Part shown: in pieces, positions 31,054 through 39,389 of the stretch | Layout: each line of letters starts with the position of its first letter | Position numbering within the stretch: position 1 is the first letter of the stretch | Assembly: GCA_963765935.1 (NCBI GenBank) | Contig: CAVXXX010000003.1 | Span: 62,001 to 126,000, forward strand | Direction: 5' to 3' | Source: JAMXLG01 sp963765935 | GTDB taxonomy: Bacteria; Vulcanimicrobiota; Vulcanimicrobiia; Vulcanimicrobiales; Vulcanimicrobiaceae | DNA length: 64,000 nt | Made by a program: the position numbers and the translations under genes | Notes under the pieces: generated by a model | The model's input: only the letters and a program-made list of their open reading frames with translations | What the model was told of the DNA's origin: nothing | Database searches by the model: none

Positions 31054-31326
31054 TTAAATCGGCCGCGAAATCAGTTCCGTTACGCGAACGCCGAAGTTCT
31101 CGTCCACGGCGACGACTTCGCCGCGTGCGACAAGCTTGTTGTTCACGAGAAGATCGACGGGACCACCGGCGAGCCGATCGAGTTCGATGATAGAACCGGT
31201 CCCCAATTTGAGCACTTCGGCGACGGACATCTTCGATGTCCCGAGCTCCGCGGTTACGGTGAGCGGCACGTGCATCAGCACGTCAAGGTTTGCGCGATCC
31301 TTCAATTTCTTTACGTCTACAGTCAT
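31054..31326 (-). CDS. fliN: Flagellar motor switch protein FliN
   Basis: 90 residues, essentially one SpoA domain: LMHVPLTVTAELGTSKMSVAEVLKLGTGSIIELDRLAGGPVDLLVNNKLVARGEVVAVDENFGVRVTEL, all in family order. FliN forms the lower C-ring and binds the FliH-FliI export ATPase. The ATG overlaps the stop of the FliM-like gene by four bases, which fixes the start against an upstream extension. It lacks the N-terminal extension of longer FliNs. Confidence 0.92.
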   Translation of the reverse strand: MTVDVKKLKDRANLDVLMHVPLTVTAELGTSKMSVAEVLKLGTGSIIELDRLAGGPVDLLVNNKLVARGEVVAVDENFGVRVTELISRPI

Positions 31327-32099
31327 GGCTCCGGGTCGCTTCCCCTTTCGGTGCACGATGAGTGGCCGATCGCCAAAGCAATCCGGTTGTTCCGGACGCC
31401 GCATTCGCCACGCGCGAGCGGCCTCCCGGCAACGGTTGCGACGGCGATCAGGCCGGTTGATACAGTAATCGGCACGATAGCTCCAGGTTCTAATGCCGCC
31501 AGCTCGCCTGCCGGAACGATCGTCCCCTCGGTGTGGATACGTACCTCGACATCAACATCGAGAAGGTCCTCGATTTGAAGGCCGCCCTGAACGTCGGCGG
31601 CACTTTGCCGGGCGATGGCGATGCCGATGGCCGCGGAAACCGGCTGCTCGACGGCGATTTCGAAGAAGGTGAGAAATCCGTCGATCGCGTGCACCGGTTG
31701 GGCAACCAGCGTTTCAGCGCGTCCACCGCAGATCGTGACGAAATTTGCGGCCAGCGTCGCAATGATGCGCTCGAGAACCGTGCTCTCTACCGGCGAGAGA
31801 CCGCGCGCCCCGGAAGCCGGCTCGCCGAATGCCGCTGACGCGAGCGCGAGCGCGTCTGAGGGACGAACGATCAGTGCGGCATCGGCGCGCGATCCCGCGA
31901 TCCGATACAATCGCGCGCCCTCCGTGATCGCGCTCCATCCGTGGGCAGAGGGCACTTCGGGTTCGAACAGTCGAAGCTCGACCTGCGTCTTATAGAGCGC
32001 TGCGAGCGTTTCACGAACGCCGTTTGCAATCACGCAAGCAGCGGAAACCGGAAAAGCGGTTCGCGCCGCAAAGACCATCGGTCGTACACATCGCGTCAT
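31323..32099 (-). CDS. Short FliM-like switch protein
   Basis: 258 residues, against about 330 for a normal FliM. The C-terminal 80 residues look like a SpoA domain (GGLQIEDLLDVDVEVRIHTEGTIVPAGELAALEPGAIVPI). The middle resembles the CheC-like domain in a divergent form (ALIVRPSDALALASAAFG, LSPVESTVLERIIATLAANF). The N-terminal CheY-binding/EIDALL-type segment is absent. It sits between flgF/G-like and fliN genes with 4-bp overlaps on both sides, the position expected for fliM. The assignment is by position and SpoA domain; divergence is strong. Loss of the N-terminus would remove CheY-P control of rotation direction. Confidence 0.7.
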   Translation of the reverse strand: MTRCVRPMVFAARTAFPVSAACVIANGVRETLAALYKTQVELRLFEPEVPSAHGWSAITEGARLYRIAGSRADAALIVRPSDALALASAAFGEPASGARGLSPVESTVLERIIATLAANFVTICGGRAETLVAQPVHAIDGFLTFFEIAVEQPVSAAIGIAIARQSAADVQGGLQIEDLLDVDVEVRIHTEGTIVPAGELAALEPGAIVPITVSTGLIAVATVAGRPLARGECGVRNNRIALAIGHSSCTERGSDPEP

Positions 32100-32818
32100 T
32101 TGAGGAGATCCATCGCAACCTTGCCGGTTTGCCCTTGCGCTTTATGCACGGCTTGCAGCGCATCGAACGCGACGTAGGCATCGTGCAGCCGCTCGAGGCT
32201 GCGATTGATGTCAATGCGACTCTCATCACGTCGCATCGGCGCAATGGTTGCGAAATTCCCATCCGCCGCGCGGCCGACATGCGGCACGATGCCCGCGGGC
32301 GGCGCAACGCTCCCATCCGCTGCCGCGGTCAGCTTCGTCGCGGCGGGGAATCGTGCGAGCGCGAGACGGCCGATGCTCACGCGTTGCATTTGCGCGGAAC
32401 CCGTTCGCGGCTCGACCAGACGGCGATCGTAAACGACGCTACCGTCGCTTTCCACACGCACGTTTTGCACGCGACCGAGCGCGTCGTCCACCGGATCTAT
32501 ATTGAGTGCGAGCGGCGTGCCGGAGTCCTGGGTGTAGCCGAGAATCGGGCGGCCGTTCGTTCCGACGAGCGTTCCGTTTACCAGGCGCAATTGTCCATCA
32601 CGCGTGTACGTCGTGCGTCCGCGCTCGTCGGTTGTGATGAAGTAATCGTCGTTTGGCGCGCTTACGCAAAGCGGGTCGAAAACCGCCCGCGATTGCGGCG
32701 CATTGGTCTCGACGTCACCGTGTTGCGGGAGCGCGCCGGGGGTAAAGGCTTTATAGACGTCGGTTGCGCGCTGCGCGATGAGGTCTAACGAACGTTCCGT
32801 TGCCGAATTGATGAACAT
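32096..32818 (-). CDS. Flagellar rod/hook-basal-body protein (FlgF/FlgG-like)
   Basis: 240 residues. It has the core of flagellar rod proteins: DDYFITTDERGRTTYTRDGQLRLVNGTLVGTNGRPILGY, matching the F.v....G...YTR.G.F..d..G.Lv...G..vLG pattern. Later it has NIDPVDDALGRVQNVRVESDGSVVYD and a C-terminal helix (RIDINRSLERLHDAYVAFDALQAVHKAQ). It is close in size to FlgF/FlgG, the proximal and distal rod proteins, and which one cannot be said. It would polymerise outside the membrane above FliE, FlgB and FlgC. Confidence 0.85.
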   Translation of the reverse strand: MFINSATERSLDLIAQRATDVYKAFTPGALPQHGDVETNAPQSRAVFDPLCVSAPNDDYFITTDERGRTTYTRDGQLRLVNGTLVGTNGRPILGYTQDSGTPLALNIDPVDDALGRVQNVRVESDGSVVYDRRLVEPRTGSAQMQRVSIGRLALARFPAATKLTAAADGSVAPPAGIVPHVGRAADGNFATIAPMRRDESRIDINRSLERLHDAYVAFDALQAVHKAQGQTGKVAMDLLK

Positions 32819-32823
32819 CGCCG

Positions 32824-33384
32824 TTATTCCGCGATTTGCGCGTCGATTGCGATACCGCGCGCGGCGAGGGAATAGCGCGCTTGTTCGAGCGCGCGCGCAA
32901 CGCTTTCACGAGCGCGCGAGGAACAGACCGCAACGAGCCGCAGTCCTGAACGCGTTTGCTGCATCGAAACGTGCACGCGCGCGGAGCTTCCGTCGATCGT
33001 AAACGTCGCCCGTGTCGTCGTGTCATTCGGCCGAAGAAAGAGATGCTCGATCTTACGCGCGAGCGGCGACCGCAACGAACGACGCTCGACCGGCGTTGCG
33101 TCCGCACGTCGTGAATGCGGAGCAGCACGCAGTCCCGCCCCGAGCGATGCAGTTGGACGGATTCCGCTCCGTTCCGTCAAAGGCGCCGGTTTCCGATGTG
33201 CGGCCTCCTCGCGCACGGAAGCGGATTTAGCCGTTTGCTGCTGGGGCGATTGACGCGCAAGATGCAATGCCGAATACCACGCTTGCGAAAGCGCTCGACG
33301 ATCGATTGCCGCGATCGGGGCGGTCAGTACGCTAAAACCGAGTTGCTGCGTCATCATTGGTCGATGATGCGCGCCGTTCGTCAC
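32824..33384 (-). CDS. Unknown flagellar-cluster protein, possibly FliK-C-like
   Basis: 186 residues. The first half is Ala/Arg/Ser/Gln-rich and probably disordered (ARQSPQQQTAKSASVREEAAHRK). The C-terminal 75 residues (TRATFTIDGSSARVHVSMQQ, LVAVCSSRARESVARALEQARYSLAARGI) follow the strand-strand-helix layout of the FliK C-terminal domain, the substrate-specificity switch for hook length. The resemblance is weak. It lies between the rod gene and the aspartyl-protease gene, in the same direction. Three possible start codons lie close together with no ribosome site to choose among them. Confidence 0.45.
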   Translation of the reverse strand: MTNGAHHRPMMTQQLGFSVLTAPIAAIDRRALSQAWYSALHLARQSPQQQTAKSASVREEAAHRKPAPLTERSGIRPTASLGAGLRAAPHSRRADATPVERRSLRSPLARKIEHLFLRPNDTTTRATFTIDGSSARVHVSMQQTRSGLRLVAVCSSRARESVARALEQARYSLAARGIAIDAQIAE

Positions 33385-33410
33385 CGCAGAGTCATCGCGC
33401 GGTTACGGAT

Positions 33411-35054
33411 TTATGACCGGTGGGGAATCCCGAAATTCTCCGTCCGCTGCCGGAAACGCCCGTCGTCAAAATTACGCGATTTTTCGAGAAAGATCGAGTG
33501 ATCCGCGAGATCGAACGTCGTGATGAAATTATGCAGCACGCCGTAGCCGACATTTCCGCCGTCGTCGCGGTCGGCAAAGGCGCCGGCGCTCGCGAGAATG
33601 ACGTCGGTATAACGGTTATATAATCGCTGGTGACCGATTTCGAGCAAATCCACCATCGCGGTGACCGCGGGCGCCGATCCGCCTGCGCCGCGGTTCTCCA
33701 CCGAATGGTTGCCGGCGAACATGATCAATCCTTGATGCGCGTTAATGAAACTCTGGAAGAGCAACAGTTCGTTCGAGTTTCCGGTGTCGACAAGCAAACG
33801 CGTCTTCGCCGAACCATCGATCGTTGCTTCGACTTCTGCGAGTTCACGGTCCGTATCGACCTCGAGCTTTTCACCGAGTGGGGGCAATACCCCGGGCCTC
33901 GAGATCATCAAATCCTCTCCGTCCGGATCGAAGCGCAGTTCTGCTGCAGCGAAGAACGGATACCCGAGTACGCCGTCGATGGAGACCGGGCCGCGCAAAA
34001 TCTTGCTCAAGTCGAGCACGGTCGCGATACGAGACGGAAGCTCGACACCGCCGACTTCCATGGGCGGCGTTTCAACGACGCCGAGGCTCGGCGTCCGCTC
34101 CGCACCGCGAATCTCGAGCGTCCCCTCCGGATGTAGTCCAAGTTCCGTGGCAACATGCGGATCCAAAACATTGCCTTGCGAGCCGGAGTCGATCAAGAAC
34201 CGGTAGGTATGCCCGCCGATCGTGACTTTCACGAACGGGAGACCGTTGTGTATTTCGAGCGGAACGCGAACTGGCGAAGCGAGGGAAACGGTGTCCGGAG
34301 CGAGCGGAGCAAAGGTCGAATCGGCAATTGGCTGGTTGACGATCACATCGGTGACATGCGAGGTGACATCGAACTTTGTATCGCCGTTCGAATCGACCTC
34401 GTTGTACGGCATCAGCAGACCGTCGACCACGTGGTAATCCGAATACGTGACGACTTGCGGCGCGTCGTTCTCCATATACGACTTCTGATCGATCAGCCAC
34501 GTCTTCGCGTCGATTCCCACGACGAACGGCTCGCCGCGCGGCGGCGCGATCGACAACCGGTAGACGACGCGTCCGTCCGGGAGCGTGGTGCGTTCGACGT
34601 ACTTCGCATTCTCCGGATGCTTGGCGAAGATGCCCGTATTGATGAAGTCGTCGGTGAGTTGACGTCGCGCGAGTAGCCCGTGCAGTTCGCGAATCTCGCC
34701 GCTCGTGTTCTGAATCCAAAGGCTATCGCCCACGCGCAGCTCGCGCTGCATGCGAAAACCTAGGCGCTCGTCACGGCGCTGCTTGTTGCCCTCTTGCCAT
34801 TCGTGGAACGTGCCTTGGAGGCCGAGACCTTCAATCGTACCGGTTGTTTCGTGCGTTTGGGGTACGTGCAAATGCATTGCCGCAAGCGCAGCCGCGTGAT
34901 TCTTCAGGATCGCTGCGGCGGAGGGATGTGAAGGCGGCGTCTGCGCAATAAATGCGCAGCTTAGCGTTGCAAGAAGGACACTACGGAGTGTTCTGGTTGC
35001 GATACTTTTCGTAACTTGCGAGAACGTTTTGGACGTAGTTCTGAGTTTCTGCAT
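33411..35054 (-). CDS. Exported retropepsin-like aspartyl protease, two active-site motifs
   Basis: About 547 residues. The N-terminus (SIATRTLRSVLLATLSCAFIAQTP) looks like a signal peptide. A middle domain (RELHGLLARRQLTDDF, GRVVYRLSIAPPRGEPFVVGIDAKTWLID) resembles lipoprotein-carrier-like strands. The C-terminal 300 residues contain two D-[ST]-G motifs, FLIDSGSQGN and LLVDTGNSNE, each followed by a hydrophobic strand with GVLGYPFF or GYGVLHNF. This suggests two retropepsin-like lobes in one chain. The start is uncertain because the 5' end overlaps the lytic transglycosylase gene by 74 bases. Sitting inside the flagellar operon, it may process an exported protein, but no target is known. Confidence 0.75.
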   Translation of the reverse strand: MQKLRTTSKTFSQVTKSIATRTLRSVLLATLSCAFIAQTPPSHPSAAAILKNHAAALAAMHLHVPQTHETTGTIEGLGLQGTFHEWQEGNKQRRDERLGFRMQRELRVGDSLWIQNTSGEIRELHGLLARRQLTDDFINTGIFAKHPENAKYVERTTLPDGRVVYRLSIAPPRGEPFVVGIDAKTWLIDQKSYMENDAPQVVTYSDYHVVDGLLMPYNEVDSNGDTKFDVTSHVTDVIVNQPIADSTFAPLAPDTVSLASPVRVPLEIHNGLPFVKVTIGGHTYRFLIDSGSQGNVLDPHVATELGLHPEGTLEIRGAERTPSLGVVETPPMEVGGVELPSRIATVLDLSKILRGPVSIDGVLGYPFFAAAELRFDPDGEDLMISRPGVLPPLGEKLEVDTDRELAEVEATIDGSAKTRLLVDTGNSNELLLFQSFINAHQGLIMFAGNHSVENRGAGGSAPAVTAMVDLLEIGHQRLYNRYTDVILASAGAFADRDDGGNVGYGVLHNFITTFDLADHSIFLEKSRNFDDGRFRQRTENFGIPHRS

Positions 35055-35610
35055 ACGGTGGTACGCCATCGTATTTCTCTACAGCACCCGGTCCCGCATT
35101 GTACGCGGCGACAGCTTTTCGCACATCTCCATCAAACCGGTCGAGCAGCCCCTTGATATACCGAGTCCCACCCGATACGTTCTGCGCGGGATCGTACGCA
35201 TTTGTGACACCGAGCCCGGCAGCGGTTCCCGGCATGAGTTGCATCAGACCTTGAGCCCCGACATTCGATGTCGCGTTCGAATTGAACCCCGACTCATTTG
35301 CAATGATCGCCTTGACAAGCGCGGGATCGACATTCCACTGCGAGGCATTGGTGCTCACCAACGCATTGATTTGCGCGGGCGCCACCATCGACGGCGCATT
35401 AATTGCGCCCACCGCCGCCCCCGAAGCGACGCCCGGCACGTCGGCTCCGCCGGCTTCTTGCGAATTCTGCGCAGCCAATTCGGCGCGCACCATGTCGGCA
35501 AATGACGCGGACTGACCGTCCTGCTGCGGCAAGCCGGGCAGTTCGATCGTCGATCCGGTAATTTGCGTGATGCGCTGCTCGATGGCAGCCAGGTCAGAAG
35601 CGATGTTCAT
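34981..35610 (-). CDS. Lytic transglycosylase (SLT fold) of the flagellar cluster
   Basis: 209 residues. The C-terminal 130 form the SLT domain: VDPALVKAIIANESGFNSNATS with the catalytic Glu, NVGAQGLMQLMPGTAAGLGV, DPAQNVSGGTRYIKGLLDRF, and AVAAYNAGPGAVEKYDGVPPYAETQNYV. The first 90 residues are low-complexity with flagellar-protein-like helices (MNIASDLAAIEQRITQI). It probably opens peptidoglycan for rod growth, as FlgJ does elsewhere. It lacks a cleavable signal peptide and so may leave through the flagellar export path. The start overlaps fliI by 17 bases. Confidence 0.9.
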   Translation of the reverse strand: MNIASDLAAIEQRITQITGSTIELPGLPQQDGQSASFADMVRAELAAQNSQEAGGADVPGVASGAAVGAINAPSMVAPAQINALVSTNASQWNVDPALVKAIIANESGFNSNATSNVGAQGLMQLMPGTAAGLGVTNAYDPAQNVSGGTRYIKGLLDRFDGDVRKAVAAYNAGPGAVEKYDGVPPYAETQNYVQNVLASYEKYRNQNTP

Positions 35611-36841
35611 CGGGCTCTCCCAAAGTATCGGCGGTTTCGAGGAGCGTCGCTAGGGCGCCGGCGGCCGGCACCGGAGACCGGCCCTGCCGCACGAGTGCTT
35701 CGAGTTTTCTCTCGTGCGAAACCGCCGAAGCGGTCCAGGGATCGCGGGGATCCAGTCCCAGCGAGCGGAGATCTTCGCTAGCTGCCAGCGCGGCGAATGC
35801 GGCGCGGACCGTCTCCGCCGCCCGTTGATGGTCCGGCGCGGTCACCAACGGCATCGTCCGGCTTGCGCTTGCGAGGACGTCAATCGCCGGAAAGCGGCCG
35901 GCGTGCGCGAGTTTCGGGGAAAGTTGGACGTGGCCGTCCAGGAGCGAACGCGCCGCCTCGCTCACCGGATCGCGGTCGTCGCCGTCATTGAGCACCGTTG
36001 CGAGCAAGGAAATGGATCCGCGAGAAAATGCGCCGGCCCCTTCAACCATCTGGGCAAGCTCCGCAAACACGCTCGCCGGATAACCGCCGCGTCCGGCTGG
36101 TTCATCGGCGCGCTCTTCGCGCGACGCATATGCGACTCGTGCCAGACTGTCGAGAATCAGCAGCACGTCGAGACCACGGCGCGCAAGCGCGCGGGCGTGG
36201 GCAAATGCCGTGTGCGCTGCGGCGATGCGTTCGCGCGCGGAACGATCGCTGGTCGCGCATACGACGGTCGTACGCGCGTCGCATCGCGCGATCCAGCGTT
36301 CGGCTTCGCGGCCACGCTCGCCGACGAGGGCGACGACAACGGCATCGGCGCGCGCCCCGTTGGCGATCGTTTCCAACAGCGTACTCTTTCCGGCGCCTGG
36401 TGCGCCGAAGATGCCAACCCGCGCGCCGCGTGCAATGGTGAGCAGCGTGTCGATTGCGCGAACGCCGGTCCAAAGTGGTTGCTGCGAGCAAACGCGTTCG
36501 ATCGGATCGACCGGCGGCGCCGGTACGGAAACACGAACGCCGTGAAGCGTATTCCCACCGTCGAGCGGTGCACCGCACGCATCAATTGCGCGCCCGAGCG
36601 CCGCGGTTCCGAGTACGACCCGGCTCGCGGAAGGATCTTCTTCCGCAATCGCGCCCATCGCGATTCCCTCAGCGCCGGTCGTCACGCGAACGCTAATGCC
36701 GGCATCACCGATCGATGTGACGACGCCTTGTTTCCATCCGCCGCTGCACGCAATCCGCACGAACGTACCCGAGGGAACCGCAGGCATCGCGACAACGACG
36801 GTGTTCCTGCCTACGGCCGATACACTTCCGCGCGCAATCAT
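35594..36841 (-). CDS. fliI: Flagellum-specific ATPase FliI
   Basis: 415 residues with the F1/FliI core: Walker A GAPGAGKST, VVALVGERGREAERWI, ILDSLARVAYASRE (Walker B region), GGYPASVFAELAQMVEGAGAF, and LNDGDDRDPVSEAARSLLDGHVQLS. It powers or assists export-substrate unloading at the membrane, with FliH. It is a little short at the N-terminus (family about 440-450). It overlaps fliH by four bases (ATGA). Confidence 0.95.
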   Translation of the reverse strand: MIARGSVSAVGRNTVVVAMPAVPSGTFVRIACSGGWKQGVVTSIGDAGISVRVTTGAEGIAMGAIAEEDPSASRVVLGTAALGRAIDACGAPLDGGNTLHGVRVSVPAPPVDPIERVCSQQPLWTGVRAIDTLLTIARGARVGIFGAPGAGKSTLLETIANGARADAVVVALVGERGREAERWIARCDARTTVVCATSDRSARERIAAAHTAFAHARALARRGLDVLLILDSLARVAYASREERADEPAGRGGYPASVFAELAQMVEGAGAFSRGSISLLATVLNDGDDRDPVSEAARSLLDGHVQLSPKLAHAGRFPAIDVLASASRTMPLVTAPDHQRAAETVRAAFAALAASEDLRSLGLDPRDPWTASAVSHERKLEALVRQGRSPVPAAGALATLLETADTLGEPDEHRF

Positions 36842-37326
36842 CGCGAACGCTCGAGCACTCGTGCTAACCGAACGCCGAGCGATGCATCGATGCTGCCGTA
36901 ACGGGTTTCAATCACGGCGTCACCCGCTCGCAATGAATCGTCCGCGACGACCGATACATCCATCGTTTCAAGCAATCGTGCATCCTCGGGGTGAACCCGA
37001 ATGCGAACGGGATCGACGCCGTAACGCGCGATCGCCCGATCGACGATCGCGCGCACGTCACAGGGTGCCAGGAGCAGTTCCCGGGCGAGAATATCTCCGG
37101 CGATATCGATAAGCAGATCGTCGACACAACAGGAAACCGCATCGGCCAGTAATGCTCGAAAGCGCTTCGCTTCATCGATTGCATCATCGATGTCCGCGCG
37201 CTCGAGCCACGCTTTCCACTCCGGCTCCTGCTCCGGTTCCGACTCCAGCGGCGTTTCCACTATGGCGGTCACCGGTTCGCTGCATCGTTCGAGCCATGTG
37301 CGCATAGGAAGAAACGTTTCAAGCAT
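36838..37326 (-). CDS. fliH: Flagellar assembly protein FliH
   Basis: 162 residues. The C-terminal half carries the FliH pattern VRIRVHPEDARLLETMDVSVVADDSLRAGDAVIETRYGSIDASLGVRLARVL, which binds the FliI ATPase. The N-terminal coiled region is short and acidic (ESEPEQEPEWKAWLERADIDDAIDEAKRF). The start chosen overlaps the fliF stop by eight bases; longer in-frame starts run into fliF coding. It directly follows fliF, where fliG is normally found. Confidence 0.85.
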   Translation of the reverse strand: MLETFLPMRTWLERCSEPVTAIVETPLESEPEQEPEWKAWLERADIDDAIDEAKRFRALLADAVSCCVDDLLIDIAGDILARELLLAPCDVRAIVDRAIARYGVDPVRIRVHPEDARLLETMDVSVVADDSLRAGDAVIETRYGSIDASLGVRLARVLERSR

Positions 37327-38788
37327 GGCGTCCGATGATCTCCGAGGCGTCGGGCACGAGCGGAGAGTGAGCGCGCTGCATGCGTCGCACGATCGCTTCA
37401 CGTTCGTGCGCAGGATAGAGTTCGAGCACCGCAGCGGCCGTTGCGGCCGGTAACGCGCTTATGATCGCGGCGGCCGCGTGCGGCGGTTCATTCGCCAACG
37501 CGCCTCGTACCTGCGCCGGCGCGATGCCGGCGACGCGCGTCGACATACGCGCGATCGAGCTGCGGTCGAGATACTGCTTCGCAAACGCCATAACGTGCGG
37601 CGCGGCATACCGTGCCGCAACGAGCAAGCCGAGAACGACTGCCACGGTCGGCAGCAACGGAACGATTGCGCCGTAGAGCAGAAACCAGCCGTCGCGTGGT
37701 TGCGAACGGGAGTGGTGGAAATCCACCGCTTGCACCGTTAACGTATCGCCGCGGCGAGGATCGAAGCCAACGGTCGCGGCCGCAAGCGCGCGGACGTTTT
37801 CGAGTTCCACGTTCTTCTGCGCATCGACAAACACGGCAGTCGTCACCCTCGCGAGCGATCCCCGCGGCATTCGCGAAACCGTTTCGTGCACGTCACTGCC
37901 CCGGTCATCACGCTCGTCGTTCTTGTCGTAGTGACGCCCCGCGCCGTTGAATGACTCTGTTGCGGCTTCGCGCGCAATCGGAACGCTGCCCAGCGGCGCG
38001 CGGCGCACGTCACGCTGCTCGCTCTCGGCTGTCCCATACTCGGCATGAACGCGCACGATTGCAACGCCTGCGCCGAGCGCCTCATCGAGGGCCGTTTGCA
38101 GAGAGGCCTCCAGCACGTTTGCGTCGTCACTTTCCGCGCCTTCCCCGGTCAGCGCCACGCCGCGGTCATCGAGAATCGTGACGCGCGCCGGATCGAGACC
38201 GCTCACACTCGCAGCGACGAACGAACGAATGCCCGCAATGGAGGCGCGAGTGAGACGCGCGCCCGGATGAAGTTGAAGACGAACGCTCGCCGTTGCCTCC
38301 GCCGATTCCTCATCTGAAAATTCCGCCGGCTTTCCGGGCGCGATGATGACGTGCGCATCATCGACGCCTTCGATGCTGCGCAATGCGACTTCGATGTCGC
38401 CGGCAAGACCGCTACGTGTCTGCGCATCAACGACGGCTTGCGGCGTCAGCACCCCGACATTTTCGAGTGCTTCACCGGTTGTCGCAACGTGCGCGTGCGG
38501 AACGCCGGCAAGGGACAAACGCAACAACGTTTCGTTGCGCCGTGATGCCTCGACGACGACATTGTCTGCGCTCGGCGTAAAAGGCACGTTCCACTGCGCT
38601 AAACGGTCCTCGACCTCGGCGAGTTGCTCGGGGTGAAGCGGTTGCGCAAACAACTGCGCGCGCGGAGGATTTGCAACGATCGCGATACCGATAGAAAAAA
38701 GTACGGCGAGCGCAAGCGCCGCGGCGGCCGCGACCTTGGCACCGAGCGGCAGCGCGATTGCGCGGCGCAGCAGCGTATCGATGGTCAT
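37319..38788 (-). CDS. fliF: MS-ring protein FliF with FliG-like C-terminal segment
   Basis: 489 residues. TM1 lies near residues 18-40, followed by ring-building motifs (NPPRAQLFAQPLHPEQLAEVEDRLAQWNVPF, GDIEVALRSIEGVDDAHVIIAPG, ASVRLQLHPGARL, IRSFVAASVSGLDPARVTILDD). TM2 lies near 365-388. After TM2 a roughly 95-residue cytoplasmic tail ends the protein. In it, QVRGALANEPPHAAAAIISALPAATAAAVLELYPAHEREAIVRRMQR matches the repeated helical motif of FliG (E-x-PQ-x-A-x-I-x-x-LP, then L-P-x-x-R-x-x-V-x-R-x-A). No separate fliG follows. Either a truncated FliG was fused on, or the FliG-binding tail evolved this shape. The torque-helix part of FliG is not present. Confidence 0.9.
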   Translation of the reverse strand: MTIDTLLRRAIALPLGAKVAAAAALALAVLFSIGIAIVANPPRAQLFAQPLHPEQLAEVEDRLAQWNVPFTPSADNVVVEASRRNETLLRLSLAGVPHAHVATTGEALENVGVLTPQAVVDAQTRSGLAGDIEVALRSIEGVDDAHVIIAPGKPAEFSDEESAEATASVRLQLHPGARLTRASIAGIRSFVAASVSGLDPARVTILDDRGVALTGEGAESDDANVLEASLQTALDEALGAGVAIVRVHAEYGTAESEQRDVRRAPLGSVPIAREAATESFNGAGRHYDKNDERDDRGSDVHETVSRMPRGSLARVTTAVFVDAQKNVELENVRALAAATVGFDPRRGDTLTVQAVDFHHSRSQPRDGWFLLYGAIVPLLPTVAVVLGLLVAARYAAPHVMAFAKQYLDRSSIARMSTRVAGIAPAQVRGALANEPPHAAAAIISALPAATAAAVLELYPAHEREAIVRRMQRAHSPLVPDASEIIGRHA

Positions 38789-38790
38789 GG

Positions 38791-39057
38791 TTAGATTTGC
38801 ATGTTGAGAATCGCGGTGAGGGCTTGCGCTGTACGCTGCGCGGCCGCCGTTGCGACCGAAAGCGCGACATCCGCGCGCGCGCGCTCGTACACGGCGGCTT
38901 GCAACGAACCCGCGCCTTTCGCGAGCGCATCCTCGGCCGCGGTAGCACGATCCAGCACCGAACCAATGCCGTCTAAGGCGCGAGTAAACGCCGACACGTC
39001 AACGCTTGGCTTGGCATCGGCGGGCGGCGCATCGGGTTGAAGCAACTCGACTCTCAT
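38791..39057 (-). CDS. fliE: Flagellar hook-basal body complex protein FliE
   Basis: 88 residues, slightly under the family's usual 100. The C-terminal half (VYERARADVALSVATAAAQRTAQALTAILNMQI) matches the FliE ending in which the helix joins MS ring and rod (A-D-V-x-L-x-x-A-x-x-x-R-x-x-x-A-Y-x-E-I-x-x-M-x-I). It overlaps flgC by four bases and lies directly before fliF, the standard order. Confidence 0.88.
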   Translation of the reverse strand: MRVELLQPDAPPADAKPSVDVSAFTRALDGIGSVLDRATAAEDALAKGAGSLQAAVYERARADVALSVATAAAQRTAQALTAILNMQI

Positions 39058-39389
39058 TGCAATCGTCCCATGTCGATCGTACGCTGCGCGAGCGTTTTGC
39101 CGACGTCAAAGAGCGAAGCGTCGGCTTCATACGCTCGCGATGCATTCATGACGGCGATCATCTCCGTCACGACGTCTACGCTGCTTCCCGGCTCGGGACG
39201 CGCGCCGGTAAATTCAACCGTCGTTCCGTCGTCGTCGCTGTGGAGATCGAACTGCGGAACGAGCCGTTCGAAGTGTCCGTCGCGCCCGGCTGCTTCTGCA
39301 GCGGCAACGTTGCGCGCGCAAACGTCGAGCGCTCCGCGCTGCGCGTCCATTGCTGAGGCTGCCGTACCGAGTAAATCCATCGAATCCAC
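39054..39389 (-). CDS. flgC: Short flagellar rod protein FlgC
   Basis: 111 residues against about 135-150 in most species. The N-terminus DLLGTAASAMDAQRGALDVCARNVAAAEA is the FlgC rod helix (A-x-S-A-x-x-A-Q-R-x-x-L-x-x-x-x-x-N-x-A), here without the usual NIAN-TP core. The C-terminus SSVDVVTEMIAVMNASRAYEADASLFDVGKTLAQRTIDMG matches the FlgC end. The middle is truncated. It starts on the last base of flgB's stop. Confidence 0.85.
   Translation of the reverse strand: MDSMDLLGTAASAMDAQRGALDVCARNVAAAEAAGRDGHFERLVPQFDLHSDDDGTTVEFTGARPEPGSSVDVVTEMIAVMNASRAYEADASLFDVGKTLAQRTIDMGRLQ

Noticed and set aside
35714..36901. 395-codon plus-strand open frame opposite fliI
   Set aside because: FliI on the minus strand is certain; this frame is its reverse-complement shadow.
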